Shown here one piece after another: positions 6,544-12,903 of a stretch of DNA of 14,620 nt. A model generated the notes under the pieces. It was not told the origin of the DNA. It was given only the letters and a program-made list of their open reading frames with translations, and searched no databases. A program made the translations under genes and the position numbers. How positions within the stretch are numbered: position 1 is the first letter of the stretch; each line of letters begins with the position of its first letter. This DNA is from CAYWKL01 sp964459095 (GTDB lineage Bacteria; Patescibacteriota; Microgenomatia; Daviesbacterales; UBA10151): the NCBI GenBank assembly GCA_964459095.1, contig CAYWKL010000023.1:1-14620 (forward strand), in the 5' to 3' direction.

Positions 6544-7086
6544 ATGAACGATAACCAAATAATTTTAGCTTGTGATGATTCCGGCAACTTTTTAGAATAT
6601 ATTCCAAAAGAATTTGGACACCTCGGGGGTGGCATACGCCATTTAGCAATAACAGTCTTGGTGGAAAATAAAAAAGGGGAAGTGCTTTTGCAAAAGCGTA
6701 AGCACAAGATTTTTGACTCAATCTGGGATATAACCGGCGCAACTCATCCTTTACATAATCAAAGTACAGGTGAAGATGAATCATTAGATGAGGCAACCCA
6801 GAGGTGTTTGAAGGATGAGTGGAGAATTGCTGGGAAAAATCTAAAAAATTATGGGGTGTTTAATTACTTTTTAAAAGACGGCGAAAATTGTGAAAACGAA
6901 CACTGTTTTATTATGACAGCAGAGTTTAATGGGGAAGTAAACTTAAATAAGGAAGTAGGATATGAATATAAGTGGATGGATAAAAGCAAATTCTTAAAGG
7001 ATTTAGAAGAAAATCCTGATAAATATTCTGCCTGGGGCAAAGAAGGAGTTAAAATATTAAAGAGAAAAGGATTTTTTAATGGGTGA
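6544..7086 (+). CDS. NUDIX protein related to type 1 isopentenyl-diphosphate isomerase, lacking the catalytic Cys
   Basis: This 180-aa protein has the length and layout of type 1 IPP isomerase (Idi), which interconverts IPP and DMAPP. The metal ligands of E. coli Idi can be matched: His26 and His33 with the correct 7-residue spacing, His68 in GATHP, and Glu117/Glu119 in CENEH. However, Idi has SVCGHP with catalytic Cys67, and here the sequence is TGATHP, with Ala66 at that place. The NUDIX helix (DEATQRCLKDEW) is also slightly off the Idi pattern. It may therefore be a NUDIX hydrolase or an altered isomerase. Its stop overlaps the uppS ATG by 8 bp, which supports a polyprenyl role. No Shine-Dalgarno sequence or own promoter is seen. 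Confidence 0.8.
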   Translation: MNDNQIILACDDSGNFLEYIPKEFGHLGGGIRHLAITVLVENKKGEVLLQKRKHKIFDSIWDITGATHPLHNQSTGEDESLDEATQRCLKDEWRIAGKNLKNYGVFNYFLKDGENCENEHCFIMTAEFNGEVNLNKEVGYEYKWMDKSKFLKDLEENPDKYSAWGKEGVKILKRKGFFNG

Positions 7087-7834
7087 ACTGAATCTAAAAA
7101 GAAAAGGTGTAAAGCTATTTCACCCGGAGGGTGTAAGTATAAATATGAATGAGGTACCAACACATATTGCTTTTGTAATGGATGGGAATAGAAGATGGGC
7201 TAAAGAAAAAGGTTTGGATAAATTTAAAGGGCATGAGGCTGGGATAAATAATATAGAAAATATTGTTAAAGCTTCTTCTGATTTAGGGGTAAAGTATGTA
7301 ACTTTTTGGGCTCTATCTACGGAAAACATCAAAGAACGCTCTAAAATCGAAGTTTTGGGCCTCTTTAATTCACTAAGAAAAAGTTTTCAAAACCAGTTCC
7401 CAAGAATGATGAAAGAGGGAGTAAAGATAAAAGTTATTGGGGAAGAAAAAGGTTTACCCTCAGATATTAAAAAAATAGTAAATAAACTAAATAAAACTTT
7501 AGTTAAAAATCCAAAAATAAGGTTAAATATAGCTTTTAATTATGGAGGAAAGGTAGAAATCTTAAATGCCATCAAAAAAATCATTGAGGAAAAAATTCCC
7601 TCAGAAAAGATAGATAAGGCTTTAATAGAAAGGTATTTATATACCTCTGGAATACCAGACCCTGAACTTATTATAAGAACAGGAGGTAAAAAGAGATTAT
7701 CTGGCTATCTTTTATGGCAATCTGAATATTCTGAGCTTTATTTTGTGGATACTTACTGGCCTGATTTTGATAAAAATGAACTAAAAAAAGCAATTTCCTG
7801 GTTTGCTGAGCAGGAAAGAAATTTCGGAAGATAA
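7079..7834 (+). CDS. uppS: isoprenyl transferase (undecaprenyl diphosphate synthase family)
   Basis: This cis-prenyltransferase adds IPP units to an allylic diphosphate to make the C55 lipid carrier for cell-wall sugars. The signature blocks are present: HIAFVMDGNRRWAK with the essential Asp35, TFWALSTEN, and DPELIIRTGGKKRLSGYLLWQ followed by SEYSELYF. At 251 aa it is normal length plus ~20 extra N-terminal residues. The start at 7079 is preferred because AAAGGA lies 8 nt upstream and the ATG overlaps the stop of the IDI-like gene. An inner ATG at 7145 would give the standard N-terminus, but its GGAGG is 14 nt away and sits in a small hairpin (CACCC-GGA-GGGTG, 7121-7133). Confidence 0.95.
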   Translation: MGELNLKRKGVKLFHPEGVSINMNEVPTHIAFVMDGNRRWAKEKGLDKFKGHEAGINNIENIVKASSDLGVKYVTFWALSTENIKERSKIEVLGLFNSLRKSFQNQFPRMMKEGVKIKVIGEEKGLPSDIKKIVNKLNKTLVKNPKIRLNIAFNYGGKVEILNAIKKIIEEKIPSEKIDKALIERYLYTSGIPDPELIIRTGGKKRLSGYLLWQSEYSELYFVDTYWPDFDKNELKKAISWFAEQERNFGR

Positions 7835-7878
7835 TTATCGCTCTTCACATCTGAAAAACCATTTGCTGGAAAGTAGTA

Positions 7879-7986
7879 TGTCATCCCGGACTTGATCCGG
7901 GATCTAGATTCTGAAACCCTTCGGCCTCGCTCAGGGCAGGCGAGTTCAGGATGACAAAATAGATTCCTGCTTTCGCAGGAATGACA
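7879..7986. repeat. composite palindromic intergenic repeat (MITE/REP-like)
   Basis: The 189-nt gap after uppS holds nested palindromes. TGTCATCC (7879-7886) and GGATGACA (7949-7956) are inverted ends. Inside the left end, ATCCCGGA and TCCGGGAT (7883-7903) form an 8-bp stem. Between the ends, CTCGC/GCGAG and CTGAA/TTCAG also pair. A second module has ATTCCTGC/GCAGGAAT (7963-7982), an 8-bp stem with a TTTC loop, followed by GACA. GC-rich stems in an AT-rich genome and TGTCAT-type ends resemble small dispersed palindromic repeats of other bacteria. It lies between convergent genes. Confidence 0.75.
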
Positions 7987-7996
7987 GAGTATTTTT
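7963..7996 (+). terminator. possible terminator for uppS within the palindromic repeat
   Basis: The 8-bp hairpin ATTCCTGC/GCAGGAAT is followed after about 7 nt by the T-run at 7991-7996. The gap makes it weaker than a standard intrinsic terminator, but no other candidate lies between the convergent uppS and the 273-aa gene. Confidence 0.35.
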
Positions 7997-8023
7997 TGCG
8001 GTCAAAAAGTACAAATAAAGAAT

Positions 8024-8845
8024 TTAAAATGGAACTATGAGGTCTTTTGAGAAAAGGCCTTTTAGGATAACTAGATATTTAGGTTGTGAGTAAATTTTTT
8101 CTGCAGCCTCTGATGAGTTATCTACTAGAGTTCTTTTAAACTGAATGGGTTCCTCTGGATTTAGGGAAATAAGGCTTCCATTAATAGTTAAAGGACTGGA
8201 AATAACATAATCAGAAGCAGGGTTACAAGGGTTACCATCATAAGCTGTACAAATCTTTCCTGAAGATATCAAAACGCCGTCAATTTGGGTAACACTAGGA
8301 TCTATATTTATCTCATCTTTAACTACAAACACAATTCCACTATTTGGATCATTTGTCCTAAAAATTATATTTCCGCTTATTGTTAAGCTTCCATCTATAA
8401 AAATTACTGCAACGCTAGATGAAGGGCTACTTCCTGGTCCACCTGTGAGAGTAACATTAGAGTCTAGCTCGCTTGAATAAATTTTCTCTCCTTCTAGAGT
8501 AGGTAAGTTACCGCTTGAAATTGTTTGACCCCTAGTAGCTTTTGATTGTTCATAAAAAATAGATCGCAATGTTGCATAATTATCAACTCTGATTTTTGCT
8601 TGCTCAAGAAGAATATTAGTTTGTGCACCCTCTAAACATGGTCCATCTGTTTGAGGTGTGCTACCAAAAGACTCCCCAGTTACCAAGCCTTCTGCGAATG
8701 GAATTGCTCCAGGGGAGGGGGAAGTGCAGGGATTTTGAGCATGGATGCTTGGTATATGGTATGTAGTATATGGTATATAGTATGAAAGAATTAATAAACT
8801 CAAAAATACTACTAACCACAAACTGAAAACTATAAACTTATTCAT
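8024..8845 (-). CDS. 273-aa secreted protein with a beta-rich domain
   Basis: A signal peptide is clear: a hydrophobic core (residues ~4-20), then a polar stretch ending IHAQ, with likely cleavage near residues 36-37. The mature part contains a helical segment (~75-100), then strands with turns such as VAVIFIDGSLTISGNI and GIVFVVKDEINIDPSV, and ends with QPKYLVILKGLF. This layout recalls secreted proteins with stacked-strand, polymer-forming-like domains in CPR genomes; that match is from memory. Four Cys residues are present in the mature part. Its ATG overlaps the stop of the 904-aa gene (ATGA), so the two are translated together. Codons 21-32 are written by a 7-nt repeat array (8751-8785). 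The function is unknown; a cell-surface role is likely. Confidence 0.75.
   Translation of the reverse strand: MNKFIVFSLWLVVFLSLLILSYYIPYTTYHIPSIHAQNPCTSPSPGAIPFAEGLVTGESFGSTPQTDGPCLEGAQTNILLEQAKIRVDNYATLRSIFYEQSKATRGQTISSGNLPTLEGEKIYSSELDSNVTLTGGPGSSPSSSVAVIFIDGSLTISGNIIFRTNDPNSGIVFVVKDEINIDPSVTQIDGVLISSGKICTAYDGNPCNPASDYVISSPLTINGSLISLNPEEPIQFKRTLVDNSSEAAEKIYSQPKYLVILKGLFSKDLIVPF
8751..8785 (-). repeat. 7-nt-period array in the signal peptide of the 273-aa secreted protein
   Basis: Five consecutive heptamers of the form RGTATRT/RGTATGA (plus-strand reading, for example ggtatat and agtatat) run without gaps. On the coding strand the units include catacta and tatacca, and catacta is also found in the third pth array. 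They encode the Tyr/Thr-rich tract after the signal-peptide core. Confidence 0.75.
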
Positions 8846-11556
8846 GGTTCTATTCTCTCATTAGAGTGTACATCTCCACCTGTTGTTTGAATAAACGGAG
8901 GGGGAGTAGGAGGTATAATTGTGGCAGAAATTGTATCAATTGGAGAAGGGCCTGAGGAGTTTGAACAAGTAATCGAAAACTGCTGTGTTTCTGGCGGATT
9001 GACTAAGGCTCCTAAAGGAGAGGAGTTTAAGGGTTGTACACCTACAGATCCACTCCAAGCAGGATTTGTTGGGTTTGATGTTGCTGTGCAAGAAGTTGGG
9101 GAACTTGAAGTTTCCCACTGCAGTGAAACATTAGTGCCTGAATTAATAGGAGGAGGATTATCATAAATATTTAAACCTATGACCATTTTTAAATCAACTG
9201 TTGGCAGTGGTTCACAATTAGGAGGGATAGCACTACCTGACCATCCAGCCTCTGCAGGTTCTCCGCCTGAGCTTTTCATTGCATATATGTAATAACTATA
9301 ATTTACTCCTGGTTCTACATTTGTATCTACATAGTTAAGTTGTGTAGAGGGTATATTTGTAGCAATTGGCAAGTTCAAATCATCAGATCTCCAAACCTCA
9401 TAAAAATCAGCACCAGCTGAGGCAGTCCAAGTTAAAGTTATTGAGGGAATTTGAGAGATAGTACATTGATTAGGTTCAACACTTGTAATTTCGAATTCCC
9501 CAGGAGGAGAATTGTTGATTGTTACTACACCTGTTGTCCTGGTGCATTGATCCCCACCTGAATAATTGTTGATGTCATTGCTAAAATTAACATTAAAAAC
9601 AGTGTTACCCACTACTGTTGGTGTAAACTTCCATCTCCAGGGACCAACTTTATTATTTTTTTGAGGCGCTGCTGGGTCTAAAACTCCGTTATCTTTACCT
9701 GTTACAGGGTCCCAGGTACCGTGTAGAGTGTTTAAAATATCATCCCTATTGGGTCCTGTATTGACCCCATTGGCATCGTAAAAAGTTTTATTATCTCTGT
9801 CTACCTTGATAGGATCCAGTTCAAATACTTTTTGTCTGTGAGCATTACCACAATCGCTACACCCATCCTGCCAGAATCCAGACCTAACTTGTAGATCTAC
9901 AAAATAGGATTGCCCGGCTACCAAAGTCATATTTGAATTTCCTGTCCCCCTGGAAATAAATACTCTTTTTGAAGGATCAACTGAACCAGCGCCATCATCC
10001 TTATATACCCTGATTGTACATGCATCTTCGCCAGAGGGAAGATAAAGGTTTTGTTTACCGCTGGTGCTATTTCCTGCAAAGTCAGTCATTGTATAATTTA
10101 TCCGTTTGGCATCTGAGGGGACAGTTTGAGGATCAGTATAGGGAATAGTTGGGGTACAGTCGTTAAAGGAAGTGCTGGTACAGTATTTAATAGTTTGACA
10201 GCCACTAACATCATCAATACAACTTATTGAAATTTTCTTTGGCTGGCCATTATTATCTGGAAAATTAAATTCATTAATATAATTTAGTTTTGGAACAGGA
10301 TTGTTATTGTCTATTTTAATAATTTCAGTCTTTAAATTCTCTTTTGCCCCAGCCTTATTTTGAGCATAGTACCTGACGTAATGGATATTACTGCCGCTTA
10401 CATCAAATTCATCTTTACTTCCTGGCTGAAGTAAAGGAGTGCAGGTATTATTCTCATCAACGCAGCGGTATATATCACACTGACTTACGCCTGCACTGCA
10501 GTTAATTGCTACTTTAATACTACTTTGGTTATACCAGCCGTTGCTATTGGGAGTTACTAACACTCCGTTATGTACTTCAGTTACAGCAAAAGTTGAAGTA
10601 GGAATAGATTTATCTATAAATACATCTTTTCCTTTTCCTGAATCCTTATTCCCAGCATAATCTGTTGCTTCATACCTGACAGTATATTGGCCATTAGTAG
10701 ATATGGTAAAAGTTTGACCGTTTAAGTTTGGGGTACAGGTTGTACCATAAGCCCCAACACAATATTTATATGATTTACATCCACTAAAGTCATTGTCACA
10801 ATTAATGGTTGCACTCACATCAGATGTATACCACCCGTTAGTCCCTAGTGTTCCCCCTAAAGTTAGGATTGGTACAGGTACATCTTTATCTATCTTAATC
10901 GGGTTAGGGCTTACTGTTTTGGCTTGTTCTCTATTGTCAGCTTTATCGCGAGAGGAGTATTTAGCAGTATAGATCCCAGTGTTGTTAATGCTGAATTTCC
11001 AATTTTGGTTGTTGTTGACACTTGAGGAATTGTTATTAGGATCAGATCCATCCGTAGTGTAATTTCTTGAACCACAACCGCTTAAATTATCACTGCAAGG
11101 ATCTAGGGTAATTGTGACACCTGAATTATACCAACCGTCGCTATTTGGTTGAGAGCCTATCGAAGAAGTTGTTGTAGGTTTAAGATTATCAAGGTCATAT
11201 TCAGAAGAAGTTTGGGTTCCTTGTGTGCCGGTTGAATCTTGGGAAAAATACCTTATTTTATATTTGCCGGAATTTGGAATAGAAAAGGGAAAAGAGTAAG
11301 TTGTTGAGGGAGTACATTGGGAACTGCTTATATCATAGTAACAATATTTTGTGACACAACCTGTTCCCCCAGAACCAGGGTTGCATTTTAAAGTCGCAGT
11401 TAGAGATTGATACCAACCGCTACTATTAGGTGATTCAGAAACTGTTAAGGTTGTTGTGGGAGCTGCTAGTACACTTGGGGCAAATACTAGTATAGATAAA
11501 ATCCCCAACAATAAAGAGGAAATATTTAAAAATACACTTAAATTAATAAGTCTCAT
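8842..11556 (-). CDS. 904-aa Cys-rich secreted multi-Ig/FnIII protein
   Basis: A signal peptide (1-31, ending VLAA) precedes five related repeats at about 32-122, 123-221, 222-313, 314-414 and 415-504. The repeat pattern is N-S-x-G-W-Y, then Cys pairs (SGC, YC, CTP), an Y-x-x-x-D-x-A-G-N-like stretch and a closing I-K-I-D. The fifth lacks GWY. This resembles the extracellular Ig-like/chitobiase C-terminal-like repeats of surface proteins. A further beta region (~505-690), a fibronectin type III-like domain (~695-785, LTWTASAGADFYEVW) and a final Ig-like domain follow. About 26 Cys suggest many disulfides. The C-terminus ends abruptly after FIQTTGGDVHSN. It overlaps both neighbours by ATGA. 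A role in attachment or the cell surface is likely; the substrate is unknown. Confidence 0.8.
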   Translation of the reverse strand: MRLINLSVFLNISSLLLGILSILVFAPSVLAAPTTTLTVSESPNSSGWYQSLTATLKCNPGSGGTGCVTKYCYYDISSSQCTPSTTYSFPFSIPNSGKYKIRYFSQDSTGTQGTQTSSEYDLDNLKPTTTSSIGSQPNSDGWYNSGVTITLDPCSDNLSGCGSRNYTTDGSDPNNNSSSVNNNQNWKFSINNTGIYTAKYSSRDKADNREQAKTVSPNPIKIDKDVPVPILTLGGTLGTNGWYTSDVSATINCDNDFSGCKSYKYCVGAYGTTCTPNLNGQTFTISTNGQYTVRYEATDYAGNKDSGKGKDVFIDKSIPTSTFAVTEVHNGVLVTPNSNGWYNQSSIKVAINCSAGVSQCDIYRCVDENNTCTPLLQPGSKDEFDVSGSNIHYVRYYAQNKAGAKENLKTEIIKIDNNNPVPKLNYINEFNFPDNNGQPKKISISCIDDVSGCQTIKYCTSTSFNDCTPTIPYTDPQTVPSDAKRINYTMTDFAGNSTSGKQNLYLPSGEDACTIRVYKDDGAGSVDPSKRVFISRGTGNSNMTLVAGQSYFVDLQVRSGFWQDGCSDCGNAHRQKVFELDPIKVDRDNKTFYDANGVNTGPNRDDILNTLHGTWDPVTGKDNGVLDPAAPQKNNKVGPWRWKFTPTVVGNTVFNVNFSNDINNYSGGDQCTRTTGVVTINNSPPGEFEITSVEPNQCTISQIPSITLTWTASAGADFYEVWRSDDLNLPIATNIPSTQLNYVDTNVEPGVNYSYYIYAMKSSGGEPAEAGWSGSAIPPNCEPLPTVDLKMVIGLNIYDNPPPINSGTNVSLQWETSSSPTSCTATSNPTNPAWSGSVGVQPLNSSPLGALVNPPETQQFSITCSNSSGPSPIDTISATIIPPTPPPFIQTTGGDVHSNERIEP

Positions 11557-12026
11557 TTTCTAGTAGCTTCAGAAGGGGGAGGAGGCGGAATGAAATATGA
11601 GATAGAAATTACTTTATATTTATTATCCTTAAGCTCTAAAGTTATGATTGCAGGTTTATCAAGTTCTATAGAGCCTAAAGTAGCAGATGAGGTTGCTTGA
11701 TTATATATAACAACAGGCTGTTTTAGTTCAAATGTATCTGTTTGACCATTTTCACCCTTTACAGAAATTTCTTTTTCAGTTTTTGATATTATTGTTCCTC
11801 TGGCAAGAGCTGTTTGGTTGCTTAAAAGCGGGCTTGTTTGGATTTGAGCAACTTTTACAGTTTCAACTTTACTTACAGGAGTTTTTGTTAAATTAGACAA
11901 ATCAAGCTTACCTAAATAGAAAGCAAGAAGTATAAGGATCAAAAAAAGTACTAATACTCCAATCACTAAGCTTAAGTTTTTTTTGTTCTGCGGTTTTTGC
12001 AAAACCTCTGGGGCAGAAGTATCCAT
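11553..12026 (-). CDS. 157-aa single-pass membrane protein with an external beta domain
   Basis: A short cytoplasmic N-terminus (1-18) precedes one strong membrane helix (~19-40, LVIGVLVLFLILILLAFYL). The rest is predicted to be outside: a Thr/Ser/Gln linker, then a strand-rich domain of ~75 residues beginning ARGTIISKTEKEISVKGENG that resembles small OB-like or DUF-type beta barrels. A proline run (IPPPPPS) closes it. It is the first gene of the three-gene secreted-protein unit and overlaps the 904-aa gene by ATGA. It may anchor or assist the two secreted proteins encoded downstream. No specific family is recognised, and the function is unknown. Confidence 0.72.
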   Translation of the reverse strand: MDTSAPEVLQKPQNKKNLSLVIGVLVLFLILILLAFYLGKLDLSNLTKTPVSKVETVKVAQIQTSPLLSNQTALARGTIISKTEKEISVKGENGQTDTFELKQPVVIYNQATSSATLGSIELDKPAIITLELKDNKYKVISISYFIPPPPPSEATRK

Positions 12027-12034
12027 TACAATTT

Positions 12035-12063
12035 ATTGTCTTTCATTCTTTAGAACCTGTCAA
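12035..12063 (-). promoter_or_regulatory. promoter of the secreted-protein operon (leaderless)
   Basis: On the minus strand, a perfect -35 TTGACA (12063-12058), a 17-nt spacer and the weaker -10 GACAAT (12040-12035) precede the ATG at 12026 by 8 nt. The transcript would begin at or beside the start codon, and no Shine-Dalgarno sequence is present. It is back to back with the methyltransferase promoter. Confidence 0.55.
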
Positions 12064-12073
12064 CTATTTAAGG

Positions 12074-12079
12074 TATAAT
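12074..12079 (+). promoter_or_regulatory. -10 box of the methyltransferase gene (leaderless)
   Basis: A perfect TATAAT ends 6 nt before the ATG at 12086. A poor -35 (TTAGAA, 12050-12055) sits 18 nt upstream. The position implies a leaderless transcript and makes the upstream TTG at 12080 an unlikely start. Confidence 0.55.
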
Positions 12080-12085
12080 TTGGTC

Positions 12086-12613
12086 ATGTTTAAGCTTAAT
12101 GCTAAGGAGCTGAGAAAGGGGGTAGGGTATAGGGTGCAGGGGGCAGGTAAAAGGAATGAAATTTATATTGTCTTGGATAATGTTTTGGATACATATAATA
12201 TTGGGTCTATTTTTAGGTTAGCTGATGCTGTGGCAGCAAGAAAAATTTTTCTTTGCGGCAAGACAGAAACTCCACCAAACCACAGGATTAAGAAAGCTTC
12301 TATTAATACTACTGAATGGGTGACTTGGAGTTACGCTCCGACGGCCGTCGGAGCTATCCAAGAACTCAAAAGTCAAAACTCAAAAGTCAAAATTATTGCA
12401 ATTGAACAGAGTAGTAAAAGTGTTCAATATGATAAATTTAATTACACCCTACCAATCTGTTTAGTTGTGGGGAATGAAAGTGAGGGGGTTTCTGAAGAAG
12501 TGCTGGATTTAGCAGATGCTATAGTTGAGCTTCCTATGTTTGGAGTCAATATCAGTCTTAATGTCATGGTTTCTTTAGGGATAGTGTTATATCAAGTGAT
12601 AAAGAAAACTTAA
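12086..12613 (+). CDS. SpoU/TrmH-family (SPOUT) RNA 2'-O-methyltransferase
   Basis: The protein carries the three SpoU motifs: NVLDTYNIGSIFRLADA (residues 32-48), with Asn and the catalytic-type Arg44; LVVGNESEGVSEEVLDLAD (126-144); and LPMFGVNISLNVMVSLGIVLY (149-169), which forms the SAM-binding knot. Members methylate ribose in tRNA or rRNA using SAM; the exact target cannot be told, and no N-terminal RNA-binding domain is present at this size. ATG 12086 gives 175 aa; a TTG six bases earlier is possible but lies within 1 nt of the -10 box. Two 7-nt-period arrays encode residues ~11-20 and ~93-102, and a 20-bp palindrome encodes residues 84-90. All three fall outside the knot motifs. Confidence 0.93.
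   Translation: MFKLNAKELRKGVGYRVQGAGKRNEIYIVLDNVLDTYNIGSIFRLADAVAARKIFLCGKTETPPNHRIKKASINTTEWVTWSYAPTAVGAIQELKSQNSKVKIIAIEQSSKSVQYDKFNYTLPICLVVGNESEGVSEEVLDLADAIVELPMFGVNISLNVMVSLGIVLYQVIKKT
12118..12145 (+). repeat. 7-nt-period array in the methyltransferase N-terminus (G-rich)
   Basis: Four consecutive heptamers (gggggta, gggtata, then gggtgca, gggggca) encode residues ~11-20. The 12-mer tgcagggggcag recurs in the first pth array, and both encode Gln-Gly-Ala. Read on the other strand, the units resemble the accctac class of the second pth array. Confidence 0.7.
12335..12354. repeat. perfect 20-bp GC-rich palindrome within the methyltransferase gene
   Basis: GCTCCGACGGCCGTCGGAGC equals its own reverse complement and is 80% G+C inside an AT-rich gene. 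It encodes APTAVGA (residues 84-90) in a segment that varies in the family. It looks like a small mobile palindromic unit that entered a coding region in frame. Confidence 0.8.
12363..12390 (+). repeat. 7-nt-period array in the methyltransferase (exact 14-bp tandem duplication)
   Basis: aactcaaaagtcaa occurs twice in exact tandem; each copy is two similar heptamers. It encodes residues ~93-102 (ELKSQNSKVK) and begins 8 nt after the 20-bp palindrome. Confidence 0.85.
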
Positions 12614-12616
12614 GTA

Positions 12617-12652
12617 TTGACTTTCGTATTACGCTTTAGTAAATTGTAATAC
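12617..12652 (+). promoter_or_regulatory. vapBC promoter with inverted-repeat operator (leaderless)
   Basis: TTGACT (12617-12622), a 17-nt spacer and TAAATT (12640-12645) lie 9 nt before the antitoxin ATG at 12655. Perfect 7-bp inverted half-sites GTATTAC (12626-12632) and GTAATAC (12646-12652) flank the -10 box, 20 bp centre to centre, or about two helical turns. This layout suits autorepression by the AbrB-type antitoxin with its toxin. Confidence 0.7.
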
Positions 12653-12654
12653 AT

Positions 12655-12903
12655 ATGCAGATACAAACTTTAGTAAATGTTAAATATCAAGTAGTGATTC
12701 CTAAAGAGGCCAGGAAAAAAATCAAAATCAAGCCTGGACAAAGGATGAATGTGGAAGTGGTGGGAGAAAAAGTTGTGCTTTCAAAAGCTAAGAAAAAGAA
12801 AGAATGGAAATGGCCTGATGATTATCTAAAGAAGCTTAAAGATCCTTGGGAAGGGGAGGACAGAGAGAAGTATCTTAAAGAAGAACGTGATTCATGGGAA
12901 TAG
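12655..12903 (+). CDS. vapB: AbrB/SpoVT-type antitoxin (VapB-like)
   Basis: The first ~48 residues form an AbrB-like swapped-hairpin DNA-binding domain with the signature VVIPKEARKKIKIKPGQRM (residues 13-31). The remaining acidic, Trp-rich tail (WPDDYLKKLKDPWEGEDRE) should bind and block the toxin. At 82 aa this is the usual size. The last 10 nt overlap the toxin start, the standard arrangement for antitoxin-toxin pairs. The gene lies under a promoter containing an inverted repeat that fits autoregulation. A stand-alone AbrB regulator is unlikely, given the PIN-domain gene that follows. Confidence 0.88.
   Translation: MQIQTLVNVKYQVVIPKEARKKIKIKPGQRMNVEVVGEKVVLSKAKKKKEWKWPDDYLKKLKDPWEGEDREKYLKEERDSWE

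Noticed and set aside
6438..7332. Minus-strand open frames opposite the NUDIX and uppS genes
   Set aside because: The plus-strand proteins carry clear family motifs; the opposing frames do not.
7879..7986. CRISPR array
   Set aside because: The palindromic modules differ from each other and are not evenly spaced with unique spacers; no cas gene is nearby.
12080..12085. TTG start codon for the methyltransferase, two codons before the ATG
   Set aside because: It lies directly after the -10 TATAAT, before the likely transcription start, and the ATG at 12086 is stronger.
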